In this document: piece by piece, positions 35,413 through 43,547 of the stretch
Layout: every line of letters starts with the position of its first letter
How positions within the stretch are numbered: the first letter of the stretch is position 1
Origin: RU20A sp042610495
GTDB lineage: Bacteria > Pseudomonadota > Alphaproteobacteria > Rhizobiales > Rhizobiaceae
Reading direction: 5' to 3'
NCBI RefSeq assembly: GCF_042610495.1
Contig: NZ_JBHGAP010000005.1
Span: forward strand, 62,001-126,000
Length of the DNA: 64,000 nucleotides
The notes under the pieces: generated by a model
Databases searched by the model: none
Told to the model about the DNA's origin: nothing
The model's input: only the letters and a program-made list of their open reading frames with translations
Position numbers and translations under genes: made by a program

Positions 35413-36411
35413 ATGAGCCTCATCTCCCAGGAAATTCCCGGCCTTGTCTGGGGCTATCGCTTCTTTCCCGGAGAAAACCGCTGCCAGCGCATTCCGGTCG
35501 ATGCGCCGTTCGATGCCGTGCTGCCCGGCGATGGCTGGGTGTGGCTGCACATGGCGCTGAGCGACGCGCGCACGCCGGGGCTTATCGAGCGTATTCCCGG
35601 CCTTTCGGCGGATGCTCGCGCCACGCTCATCAGCAACGACACGCAGGCCTCCATCGCCCATGACAATGACGTGGTGCATGGAACGCTGGTCGATTTCGAG
35701 CGGACCTTCGATTCCGAGACCAAGACGATCGCCTGGCTGCATTTTGCCGTTGCCGACCGCATCATTGTGACGACGCGGCTACATCCGCTGCGCAGCATCG
35801 ACCGGGTGAAGGCCGTGGTGGAGCGCAATGCGCGCTGTCAGCGGCCGATCGACCTGTTCGGCATGATCGTCGGCGAATTCCAGCGCACGCTGATCGCGCT
35901 AGTGCTGGAACTGACCCATGAGCTGAACGCCATCGAGGACCATGTCTATGGCGAGACCGGCGGCATGCACGAGCCGGGCCTGGCGCCGCTGCGCCGCACC
36001 GCCGTTCGCCTGCACCGCCATCTGCGCACGGTTCTGGCGCTGCTGCGCCGCGCGGCATCGGCCGAGGAGGACGAGGTGCCGGACGGCTTCATCGACCTCG
36101 CCGAACGGCTGGCCGACCGGCTGGAGGCCGTGGATCGCGACGTTTTCGCCCTGCAGGAACGGGCCCGCCTGCTCTACGAAGAGATCGACAGCCAGGTCTC
36201 GGCCGAGACCAACCGGCATCTCTACATCCTCTCGCTGATGACGGCCTTCCTGCTGCCGCCGACGCTGGTCACCGGCTTTTTCGGCATGAACACGGGCGGC
36301 ATGCCGTTTTCAGGCGAGCTCGCACTGCACGGCACGCTGGTTGCCTTCAGCATCATTCTGGGTTCGATGGGCGTTGCCTGGCTGATCCTCAGACGCATCG
36401 GCATTCTCTGA
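35413..36411 (+). CDS. CorA/ZntB-family divalent cation transporter
   Basis: 332 residues: a large cytoplasmic alpha/beta domain followed by two membrane helices at the C-terminus (about 270-290 and 305-325). The signature GMN is in GFFGMNTGGMPF between them, as needed for the pore mouth. The HLYILSLMTAFLLPPTLVTG segment resembles ZntB, a zinc transporter, more than the magnesium-type protein at 48.8 kb, but the transported ion is uncertain. GGAGGG precedes ATG 35413. Confidence 0.85.
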   Translation: MSLISQEIPGLVWGYRFFPGENRCQRIPVDAPFDAVLPGDGWVWLHMALSDARTPGLIERIPGLSADARATLISNDTQASIAHDNDVVHGTLVDFERTFDSETKTIAWLHFAVADRIIVTTRLHPLRSIDRVKAVVERNARCQRPIDLFGMIVGEFQRTLIALVLELTHELNAIEDHVYGETGGMHEPGLAPLRRTAVRLHRHLRTVLALLRRAASAEEDEVPDGFIDLAERLADRLEAVDRDVFALQERARLLYEEIDSQVSAETNRHLYILSLMTAFLLPPTLVTGFFGMNTGGMPFSGELALHGTLVAFSIILGSMGVAWLILRRIGIL

Positions 36412-36419
36412 CGAAAGCG

Positions 36420-36671
36420 TCAGAGGTCGGTGAAGACCACGCCGATCTCGTTGATGGTCCGGCGCACGATGCGGCAGGGCCGGCGCGAGTGGTCTTCGAA
36501 CATGATCTCCAGCGTCTCCGGCAGGGAGATGGTGTTCTCGACCCTGATGCGAGCGCCCGTCCCGGACACGTCGCGCAGGATGGCGTCAATCGTCGAATGG
36601 CCGCCGTTCATGACCAGTTTCACGCCTTTCAGCATGCGGCGGCGCGGAGAACTTCTCGGGATCTCTCCCAT
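36420..36671 (-). CDS. PilZ domain protein
   Basis: 83 residues, a stand-alone PilZ domain. The PRRRMLKG segment and DVSGTGARI (DxSxxG, about residue 38) match the two c-di-GMP-binding motifs, so it is a likely receptor for the second messenger made or destroyed by proteins like the GGDEF-EAL sensor at 9.3 kb. GGAG lies seven bases before ATG 36671. It converges with corA/zntB, eight bases away. Confidence 0.8.
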   Translation of the reverse strand: MGEIPRSSPRRRMLKGVKLVMNGGHSTIDAILRDVSGTGARIRVENTISLPETLEIMFEDHSRRPCRIVRRTINEIGVVFTDL

Positions 36672-37144
36672 CACATCACTCCAATCAGCAGGCCGGGCGT
36701 GCACGATGGCGCCATCATCCGCCACGCGGCGGCCTGCGGCGCGTCGTCTTCCGCGACGCTCTGACGTCAGGCGAAAGATCCGCTCTCGTGAGACACGGCA
36801 CAGGTGCAGGGCTGCGGGCGCCAGAGGGCGCGCCTGCATGTAAATCCGCGGTTTCCTGAATGATCCAAGCCGCGCGGACAGGTGTCCTGTCGCAGCCAGC
36901 GAGCCTCGACGGGCAGGTTCAAAGGGCGAAGCCTCGGGTTCAGGCGTCGCTCCGGTGCCGGTCGCTTCAATAGAGGATCGAAAGCAAGGCGTCATGCCTT
37001 GTGGACTGGCTTTTCTATAAGCTTCAAAAATTACACGACGCTTAAATAATCAGTGCGAATTGATGCAGTTGCGTTTTGCACATGCGAAAAGGGCCGGGAA
37101 TGTCCCGACCCTTCTCTCCAGATCATTCTGCGGTTGCCGCTCTC
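36672..37144. other. Intergenic region between pilZ and the BA14K gene
   Basis: About 470 bases. It contains the terminator at 37090-37112 and an AT-rich stretch around 37010-37070 likely to hold the pilZ promoter. A long in-frame extension of the PilZ frame exists here but has no domain or ribosome binding site, so I regard it as non-coding. Confidence 0.5.
37084..37112 (-). terminator. Terminator of the BA14K gene
   Basis: On the minus strand AGGGTCGGGA and TCCCGGCCCT pair around a CAT loop, with one mismatch, followed by TTTTCGC. It lies 33 bases after the BA14K stop codon. Confidence 0.65.
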
Positions 37145-37606
37145 TCAGCTATAGGGCGAGTAGCACTGCTGACGCGGGCCGTTATAGGGCTGGAAGGTGT
37201 TGTCATAGGCGCGGTAGGACCGGTAGCGGTTCTGGCACCAGGCAACATGGCTTCCGCCGACTCGGACCGGGCGGTTGGTGCGATAGACCGGGCGACCGTC
37301 ATTCAGGGCGCCGCCGATGATCGCGCCGGCCGCGAAGGCGCCGAGCGGGAACCACCAGCCGTTATACTGGCGGTAGCCGCGGCGATATTCGCGATAGCCA
37401 CGGTGGCCATTATAGTAGTGGCGACCGCCGCGCAGATAGTAGCCGCGGCCATACTGTACCTGCTGCACCAGATTGTCCTGGCTGCCGCTCGACGCCGTCA
37501 CCGGGGCCGGCACGTTCATGGGCATTGCCTGGACGGGCACGGCGGCCGACGCGACGACGACGGCCGACACGGCCATTGCGATCCACTTCTTGGTCACTGC
37601 GAGCAT
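37145..37606 (-). CDS. BA14K family protein
   Basis: 153 residues. A signal peptide of about 27 residues is followed by a region very rich in Tyr, Arg and Gly (RGYYLRGGRHYYNGHRGYRE), a short hydrophobic segment (LGAFAAGAIIGGAL), and the C-terminal BA14K motif HVAWCQNRYRSYRAYDNTF with a second Cys near the end. The Brucella 14-kDa protein is immunoreactive and has lectin-like activity; in free-living relatives these are envelope proteins of unknown role. GGGAG lies eight bases before ATG 37606. Confidence 0.85.
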   Translation of the reverse strand: MLAVTKKWIAMAVSAVVVASAAVPVQAMPMNVPAPVTASSGSQDNLVQQVQYGRGYYLRGGRHYYNGHRGYREYRRGYRQYNGWWFPLGAFAAGAIIGGALNDGRPVYRTNRPVRVGGSHVAWCQNRYRSYRAYDNTFQPYNGPRQQCYSPYS

Positions 37607-37845
37607 GATGTCACTCCCTGCACGTGTTTCTTGTGATGGCGCTGAAACGCGCGGCTCGGCCCGATGTTCCGTTCGTCGTCCATCACGGAAACGCGAGCGG
37701 CGAATTTTCGTGCCGGCCCACGCGTCATTCGCAAGGATGCAAGCGGCAGAGGTCGGCCGCTTGCCTTGCGCCGCGAAGTCGGCAACTCTGGGCAATGGCG
37801 GGGGAACGCCGGGGGGCGCGCGTGGCGGGACGGAAGAGAAACGGG

Positions 37846-39501
37846 ATGGCAGGCCATTCGACGGGCGGGACGGCTCTGCTGCGCAGTCTCGCCGGCCTCC
37901 TTGTGCTGCTGTGCCTTGCCGTGCCGCACGCGGCGCTTGCCGAAGGGCGCGTTGCCCTTGTCATCGGCAATGCCGCCTACCGCAATGCCACGCCGCTTCG
38001 CAACACGATTGCCGACAGCGAGGCGGTGGCGGCAGCGCTGACACGGCTCGGCTTTGCGGTGACGCTGCGCACCGACCTTGGCAAGGCGGCGCTCGAGACG
38101 GCGCTTGCCGACTTCGCCGACCATGCGACGGGGGCGGAACAGGCCGTGCTGTTTTATGCCGGGCACGGGATGGAACTCGACGGCGAGAACTATCTGATCC
38201 CCACCGATGCGCGGCTGACGACCGACCGGCGCATCGGCTTCGAGACCGTGGGCCTCACCGATATCCTCGCCTCGATCACCGACGTGAAGGGCCTGCGGCT
38301 GGTGTTGCTCGACGCATGCCGCAACAATCCCTTTGCCGCGACGATGAAGCCCAGCCGGGCCGAGCGCTCCATCGGGCGCGGCCTTGCCCGCGTCGAGCCG
38401 AAGCCCGGCATGCTGGTGAGCTACGCCGCGGCCGCCGGCACGACGGCCGATGACGGCGATGCCGACAGCGGCCACAGCCCCTATACCGAGGCGCTGCTGC
38501 ACTATCTGGAAACGCCGGGGCTGGAAGTGAACCTCATGTTCCGGCAGATCGCCGACCGCGTGCAGGAGCGTACCAAGGGTCGCCAGACGCCGTTCGAGTA
38601 TGGCCGGCTGCCGGGGGTGAGCATCTATCTGAAGCCGCCGGTGGCGGAGAGTGCCGTTACGCCCGCCGACCCTTGTGGAGACGCCGCCCTGCACTGGCAG
38701 GCCATTTCCGGTGAGAACGACGCAGCACTCTACCGCGAGCATCTGCAGCGCTTCCCCACCTGCGCCTTTGCCGGCATTGCCGCGCGACGGCTGGCGGCGC
38801 TGGAGGCCGGAACGCCTGTTGTCGCTGAAACCGCAACGCCGCCCGAAACGGCACTAGCGCTTACCGACAAGGCCGCCGGGGACGCGGCAAAGGCCGGCGA
38901 GATAGCTGAGCAGGCCGCGACCGACGCCGCCGGCAAGGCTTCGGAGGTGGCGGCGATCACCCCCGCCCCGGAGGCCGGGCTTGCGCTGCCTGTCACGGTT
39001 CCCGCCGAACCCTTGGTCAATACGACCCTGATCCGGGACGTGCAGGAGCGGCTGCGCGGTGCGGGCTGCCTGATGGCGCGGGCCGACGGCCATTGGGGGC
39101 CGCAGTCGGAGGCGGCCCTTGCCGCCTACCGCAAGCAGCGCGCCCTTCCCGCCGGTGCCGAGACGCCGTCCGAGGCGCTATTGGCAGCACTTGCCAGCGT
39201 GCCGGGCCGGGTCTGCCCGCTTGTCTGCGGCGTTGGAGAACGGGAGCGCAACGGCGTCTGCGTGGCGCGCACCTGCCCCGCCGGCCGCGTCCTGTCTGCC
39301 GCCGGCATCTGCATTCGCGAGCGGACCAAGACCGTCATCCAGCAGCGGCAGACGACGCCGGTGCGCAAGGTGATCGAGAAAACACGGCCTGTCGTGGTCG
39401 AGCAGAAGACCGAGACGGTGCAGGAGAAGCCGAAGAAGGTGCTGCGGCGCTGCCAGTCGGTGCGCGAGGCGGAACTGCACCTCGATTGCCGGCCGCTCTA
39501 A
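37846..39501 (+). CDS. Secreted caspase-like (peptidase C14) protein with peptidoglycan-binding-like and Cys-rich tail
   Basis: 551 residues. A signal peptide (to about residue 33) precedes a metacaspase-like domain starting RVALVIGNAAYRN. The catalytic His lies in YAGHGMELDGENYLIPTDA and the Cys in LLDACRNNPF, both intact. Residues 270-400 carry a segment with Cys (FPTCAFAGIAARRLAALE) and an Ala-rich stretch. Then comes a peptidoglycan-binding-like helix bundle (IRDVQERLRGAGC followed by DGHWGPQSEAALAAYRKQR), a Cys-rich region (VCPLVCGVGERERNGVCV), and a Lys/Glu-rich end. Such proteins may be periplasmic proteases; the target is unknown. Confidence 0.8.
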   Translation: MAGHSTGGTALLRSLAGLLVLLCLAVPHAALAEGRVALVIGNAAYRNATPLRNTIADSEAVAAALTRLGFAVTLRTDLGKAALETALADFADHATGAEQAVLFYAGHGMELDGENYLIPTDARLTTDRRIGFETVGLTDILASITDVKGLRLVLLDACRNNPFAATMKPSRAERSIGRGLARVEPKPGMLVSYAAAAGTTADDGDADSGHSPYTEALLHYLETPGLEVNLMFRQIADRVQERTKGRQTPFEYGRLPGVSIYLKPPVAESAVTPADPCGDAALHWQAISGENDAALYREHLQRFPTCAFAGIAARRLAALEAGTPVVAETATPPETALALTDKAAGDAAKAGEIAEQAATDAAGKASEVAAITPAPEAGLALPVTVPAEPLVNTTLIRDVQERLRGAGCLMARADGHWGPQSEAALAAYRKQRALPAGAETPSEALLAALASVPGRVCPLVCGVGERERNGVCVARTCPAGRVLSAAGICIRERTKTVIQQRQTTPVRKVIEKTRPVVVEQKTETVQEKPKKVLRRCQSVREAELHLDCRPL

Positions 39502-39510
39502 ACGGCCGGC
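39488..39510. terminator. Possible hairpin over the caspase-like stop codon
   Basis: GCCGGCCG (39488-39495) and CGGCCGGC (39503-39510) pair perfectly around a seven-base loop that includes the TAA stop. It lies between two convergent genes and lacks a U-tract. Confidence 0.3.
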
Positions 39511-39521
39511 CACCGCCTGCC

Positions 39522-40598
39522 TTACACTTCGACCGTGACCGCACCCAGCGGGCGCGAGCAGCAGGCGAGGATGTAGCCTTCCTCGATCTCGTCATCGAGG
39601 ATACCGCCATTGTGGTTCATCTCGACCTCGCCGGAGAGCTTCATCACGCGGCAGGTGCCGCAGATGCCGCCTTCGCAGGCCGCGCCGATGCGCACGCCAT
39701 GGGCGCGTGCGACCTGAAGGATCGTCTGGCCGGGCGCGCAGGCGACGTCCTTGCCGGCCAGCGAAAAGCTGACGATGGCGGCGGGCGCGCCCGGCTCGCC
39801 TTCCGGCAGCACGACGGGCTCGGGGGCTGCGGGCTGGAAGCTTTCCTCGTGGTAGCGGCCCATGTCGAAGCCGTTCGCTTCCAGCGCGCCCTTGACGCCG
39901 CGCATGAAGGGCTCCGGGCCGCAGCAGAAGACGGTGCGGTCCCGGAAATCGGGGCAGAGCAGCTTCAGCTTCTCGATATCGATGCGGCCGCGCAGGCCGT
40001 GCCAGCCATCACGCGGCTGGTGGCCTTCGACCACGAAGCCGAGCGAGAGGTTCGGCATGTTGGCCGAGAGGCTTTCGAGCTCGGAGCGGAAGAGGATATC
40101 GCCCGGCGTGCGGGCGCAGGTGAGGAAGGCGACATCGCTCAAGGGCGCGCAATCGGCCATCCAGCGGGTCATCGACATCATCGGCGTGATGCCGGAACCG
40201 GCGGAGACGAAGAGGTACTTTTCGCCCGGATGGCGGGCGAAGGTGAAGTCGCCGAGCGGGCCGAAGGCCTTCAGCGACATGCCGGGCTTCAGGTTCTCGA
40301 ACATCCAGCGCGTGCCGATGCTGCCCGCCTGAGCCTTTACCGTCACCGCCACCGTGAAGGGCCGCGAGGGCGTGGAGGAGAGCGTGTAGGTGCGCATGAC
40401 CGGCTCTGGGCCGACGGGCAGTTCCAGCGTCACGAACTGGCCGGGCAGGTAACGGAACCAGCCCGGCTTGTCGGCCTTGAACACGAAGGTCATCACGTCG
40501 GCCGTTTCCGCCGTCACGGCGATGCATTCCAGCCGGTGCTGGCGATCGTTGAACGGCTGGAGTTCGTCGAAATGGCGGAAGGTCGACGCAATCGTCAT
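39522..40598 (-). CDS. Hybrid-cluster ferredoxin reductase of a Rieske oxygenase (GbcB-like)
   Basis: 358 residues. An FAD domain (MRTYTLSSTPSRPFTVAVTV in part, residues 70-90) and NAD domain (FVSAGSGITPMMSM, CCGPEPFM) are followed by a plant-type 2Fe-2S ferredoxin domain with CEGGICGTC and a fourth Cys in ILACCSRP. It moves electrons from NAD(P)H to the partner oxygenase. It starts two bases after the oxygenase stop codon, so the pair is co-translated. The order and domain layout match GbcB of glycine betaine and the stachydrine demethylase reductase. Both genes are downstream of the cobalamin riboswitch. Confidence 0.88.
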   Translation of the reverse strand: MTIASTFRHFDELQPFNDRQHRLECIAVTAETADVMTFVFKADKPGWFRYLPGQFVTLELPVGPEPVMRTYTLSSTPSRPFTVAVTVKAQAGSIGTRWMFENLKPGMSLKAFGPLGDFTFARHPGEKYLFVSAGSGITPMMSMTRWMADCAPLSDVAFLTCARTPGDILFRSELESLSANMPNLSLGFVVEGHQPRDGWHGLRGRIDIEKLKLLCPDFRDRTVFCCGPEPFMRGVKGALEANGFDMGRYHEESFQPAAPEPVVLPEGEPGAPAAIVSFSLAGKDVACAPGQTILQVARAHGVRIGAACEGGICGTCRVMKLSGEVEMNHNGGILDDEIEEGYILACCSRPLGAVTVEV

Positions 40599-40600
40599 GG

Positions 40601-41845
40601 TCAGGCAACCCGTGCGATGGAGGTGGTTTCGCCCTGCAGGCGGTGGGTCATGAAGGTCGTGTACCATTCGACGAACTGCATGACGCCGCCTTCGTGTTCC
40701 GGCGAATAAGGGCCGGGCTCGTAGGCCGGGGAGCGGATGCCGAAAGCGTTTTCCTCCACGATCTGGCGATCCTGGTCGTTGGTTTCGGTCCAGACGTGGG
40801 TGAGTTCCTCGAGATTGTAGTCCACGCCCTCGACGGCATCCTTGTGGACCAGCCACTTGGTGGTGACTTCCGTCAGCTCGGGTCCGAGCGGCAGCACGCG
40901 GAAGGTGATGGCGTGGTCGGTCAGAACGTGGTTCCAGGTCGTCGGGTAGTGGAAGAGCAGCAGCGTGCCGATGTGGCTCTGCGTGACCTGATCCGACATC
41001 AGACGGCGGACGGCCGGGCGGCCGGACATGGTGTAGCTTTCCGCATCATTGATCAGCGGCATGCGGGCAACGCGCATCTGGCCGGTCGGGTGCATGCGGA
41101 ATTCGCTCGGCAGGCCGGCGGCCTCGCATTTCGCCCAGTGCTCGGCAATCACCGGATCGTCCTTGGCGCCCTGCACGCCGGTGGCCGTCGGGGCTTCCGG
41201 GTAGGTGCGGCAGAGTTCCGGATGGTTGGCGGCGCAGTGGTAGCACTCGCGGTTGTTTTCCCAGACGAGCTTCCAGTTGCCCTTCTCGATGATGGTGCTT
41301 TCGAAGGCGACCTTGGTGTCCTTGAGGTTATGGGGCGCGAAATAGGGCTCCATCATCTCGCGCATCGGCGCGAAATCCATCGGACGTTCGGAAAGGTTGA
41401 TGAAGATGTAGCCCCCGGCGGTCTCGCAGGCGATCGGCTTCATGCCGTGGGTGGTCTTGTCGAAATCCTCGCCCATCTGGCGGGCGAACAGGAGCTTGCC
41501 ATCGAGTTCGTAGGTCCACTGGTGATAGGGACAGACGAGCTTGGCCGAGGTACCCTTCTTCTGGGTGCAGACCCGCGAACCGCGATGGCGGCAGGAATTG
41601 TGCAACGCGCGGATCACGCCCTGACGGTCGCGGACGATGACGACGGGGTATTCGCCGACCTGGAGGGTAAAATAGGAGCCGGGCTTGGCGACCTCGCAGT
41701 CATGGCCGACGAAGAGCCAGTCCTTGTACCAGACTTCTTCCAGATCGATCTTGAAGAAATCGGGATCGGTGTAGAAGGCCTGTTCGAGGCTGTAGCCAGG
41801 CTTGCGGCCCTTGAGGCGCTGGAGCATGTCGCCGCGGATCGTCAT
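40601..41845 (-). CDS. Rieske oxygenase alpha subunit, betaine-demethylase type (GbcA/Stc2-like)
   Basis: 414 residues. The Rieske cluster ligands are C85-x-H87 and C105-x2-H108. The non-heme iron site has E200-x2-H203-x4-H208 (RECYHCAANHPE): Glu rather than Asp as the bridging residue, as in oxygenases that act on quaternary amines such as carnitine, glycine betaine and stachydrine. The reaction is probably O2-dependent N-demethylation giving formaldehyde. Substrate among betaines cannot be fixed. Start ATG 41845; an upstream in-frame extension is the translated riboswitch and is not protein. First gene of the two-gene operon. Confidence 0.88.
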   Translation of the reverse strand: MTIRGDMLQRLKGRKPGYSLEQAFYTDPDFFKIDLEEVWYKDWLFVGHDCEVAKPGSYFTLQVGEYPVVIVRDRQGVIRALHNSCRHRGSRVCTQKKGTSAKLVCPYHQWTYELDGKLLFARQMGEDFDKTTHGMKPIACETAGGYIFINLSERPMDFAPMREMMEPYFAPHNLKDTKVAFESTIIEKGNWKLVWENNRECYHCAANHPELCRTYPEAPTATGVQGAKDDPVIAEHWAKCEAAGLPSEFRMHPTGQMRVARMPLINDAESYTMSGRPAVRRLMSDQVTQSHIGTLLLFHYPTTWNHVLTDHAITFRVLPLGPELTEVTTKWLVHKDAVEGVDYNLEELTHVWTETNDQDRQIVEENAFGIRSPAYEPGPYSPEHEGGVMQFVEWYTTFMTHRLQGETTSIARVA

Positions 41846-41999
41846 GATGTCGTCATTCCTCGCTGGCCGGCGGAAACGGCACGGGCCGGTCCGGGGCGTG
41901 ATCTCTTCGTCTTGGCCTGGAGGAAGGCGGAGCAGTGGGATGGCTCCGGGCATGGAGCATCCGCCGCTCCAGCCGCCCACCGCAGCCGGTCGTTTCGCT

Positions 42000-42192
42000 T
42001 CAAGGCTGGTTTCCGGGCTCCAGAGCCGTCCCTTCGTGGGGACCCGGACGGCGCCTTCCCAGGTCATCCGCTGATTGCGGGGATCCCAGTGGCCTCCTGC
42101 CGTTCGTCGTGCTCTGCTACCGTTGCGGGGGCAGCGCCGGATTTTTGACCGGCTTCCCAATTCTCCGCCCTCCCTCGGGGCGGCACCTCGAA
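42000..42192 (-). ncRNA. Cobalamin (B12) riboswitch
   Basis: Read on the minus strand, the conserved pieces of the AdoCbl riboswitch appear in the right order: GGGAAGCCGGT (42158-42148), AATCCGGCGCTGCCCC and CCGCAACGGTA (about 42143-42117), GGCCACTGGG (about 42094-42085), GGGAAGGC (42060-42053) and the B12 box GAGCCCGGAAACCAGCC (42020-42004). The linker of about 155 bases to the Rieske oxygenase start has GC-rich segments that could mask the ribosome binding site. In this class, ligand binding usually lowers expression of downstream genes. Control of a betaine-demethylase-type operon is unusual. Covariance-model scoring was not run. Confidence 0.9.
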
Positions 42193-42569
42193 TGGCTCCA
42201 TCTAATCGCAGAGGCAGGCGTCGCAATATCCTGATTGCGCCAAGCCCAACGCTTTTGACGACAGGCTGCGAGATGTTTGATCGCCACGGCTAACCGGTTC
42301 AAATGGCGGGTTTTTTCCGCTGCGCACGCGGCGGGCAAGGTCGCGCTCAAGAGATGGGCATATGCCGCAGAAACAGCCGATTGCGACGATAGTCCTGCCA
42401 TGTGACGCGGCACCGCGGCTGCCACGCAAGCCTCGGACCATGCCCGCATGATTGGGTGATGGCCAACTGACGTTACCACAGCCGCGCGGGGCGGCTGGCA
42501 AGGCCTCGTTAATTTGCATCTTCTAACATTGGAGCATCGTGGCCGACGGAATGCGGCCGGTGGTTGTGG
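42193..42569. other. Intergenic region carrying the riboswitch promoter
   Basis: About 380 bases between the riboswitch and the plus-strand conserved unknown. It must hold the divergent promoters. A short stretch near 42297 resembles a T-arm (GGTTCAAAT) but no tRNA can be built around it. No gene is supported. Confidence 0.5.
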
Positions 42570-43190
42570 ATGACGACGAGCATGAGCAAGCTCAGATATT
42601 ACGACAACGCCTCCAAGTCGAAGGCCGCGCGGGTTGGCCGCGCCATCTATACCGAGTTCCTGCGCACCGGCCGCATTGACCGCGCGCCGGAGGACTGGAA
42701 CCATCAGGAACGCCGCTACCTGACCCATAGCGAAGTGGCGGCGCGCACCGGAAAGCGGCTGGAAACGGCCGGCGAGACCACCTGTGCGCGGCTGAACGGC
42801 TTTCACAAGGCGATCCGCTTTCCGAAGATCATCTTTCACCGGACGCTGGCCGACAGTCCGCACCTGGGCTACTGCCACGTGACGGCGGCGCGCACGCGCT
42901 TTCCCGGCAGCGCCGGCGACATCACCTGGTCCTTCTACCTCGCCAATTTCTTCGCCGATATCGGCGAGGCCGACGACCAGTTCTTCCGCCGCGTCAGCCT
43001 CTCCTATTCGCGCATGTATTTCGCCGTGGCCACCGAGGCCAGCGAGACCGGCAAGGACTTCACGATCAATCGCCGGTTCCGGCCGAACGGCCTGCTCTTC
43101 CGCACCCACGACCCCAAGGAAGCGCTGAAGAACGTGCTGCTGCTCGGCGCCCGCAACGAGGAACTGCGCAAGATCGTCAAGGCGCTGTGA
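42570..43190 (+). CDS. Conserved rhizobial protein of unknown function (probably DUF6656)
   Basis: 206 residues, soluble, no signal peptide or membrane helix. It has a basic N-terminus, the segment LTHSEVAARTGKRLE resembling a helix-turn-helix or short helical motif, and a well-ordered central part (LNGFHKAIRFPKIIFHRTL, GYCHVTAARTRFP, WSFYLANFFADIGE). From memory this matches a rhizobial family named DUF6656; I cannot give a function. Start ATG 42570 or 42582; ribosome binding site weak. It stands alone between the riboswitch region and a repeat. Confidence 0.65.
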   Translation: MTTSMSKLRYYDNASKSKAARVGRAIYTEFLRTGRIDRAPEDWNHQERRYLTHSEVAARTGKRLETAGETTCARLNGFHKAIRFPKIIFHRTLADSPHLGYCHVTAARTRFPGSAGDITWSFYLANFFADIGEADDQFFRRVSLSYSRMYFAVATEASETGKDFTINRRFRPNGLLFRTHDPKEALKNVLLLGARNEELRKIVKAL

Positions 43191-43340
43191 AATTGCCTCG
43201 CACCCGCCCGCGGGCGGTGCGGAGCGGATGGCTCCCTTTTCAGTCTTTGGCATTTTTCTTTGTCCTCGAATGCGCTAGGTGATGGTGCAAAGGGCGCCTT
43301 GCGGTGCTCCCCGATTGGTGCGCTCTGCATCCGCTCTCTC

Positions 43341-43423
43341 CGTCATCCTCGGGCTTGTTCCGAGGGTCCACGCGGCGTCCGCATCCCTGGCTGTGGATCC
43401 TCGGGGCAAGCCCGAGGATGACG
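43341..43423. repeat. RIME-like palindromic intergenic repeat, copy 2
   Basis: Arms 43341-43370 and 43394-43423 are imperfect inverted copies, and each arm folds into its own CTCGGG-type hairpin. The right arm is nearly the same as the right arm of copy 1 at 30988-31017, while the spacer differs. It lies in the 357-base gap (43191-43547) between the conserved unknown and the Sua5-type gene. I see nothing else in that gap. Confidence 0.75.
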
Positions 43424-43547
43424 ACGGTGGCGATTGGCGCCGCTGACGGCAGAGGGGTTCGCGCTGCGGAGTGCGGGTTGCAGACGCCGATGCCACCGGG
43501 GACGCGCTTTCCGGCGCCCGCCCCTTGAAGCCTAGCAGGTGCGACGC

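Noticed and set aside
36672..36995. In-frame extension of the PilZ protein
   Set aside because: No domain and no ribosome binding site; GGAG before ATG 36671 supports the short form.
41846..42226. In-frame upstream extension of the Rieske oxygenase by over 120 residues
   Set aside because: It is the translated riboswitch and leader; it has no similarity to Rieske proteins, and the family start fits ATG 41845.
42294..42304. T-arm-like GGTTCAAAT sequence
   Set aside because: No acceptor, D or anticodon arm can be built around it; no tRNA seen.
42202..42519. Minus-strand open frame of about 105 codons upstream of the riboswitch
   Set aside because: No ribosome binding site or domain; codon use is unlike the neighbours, and it covers the presumed promoter.
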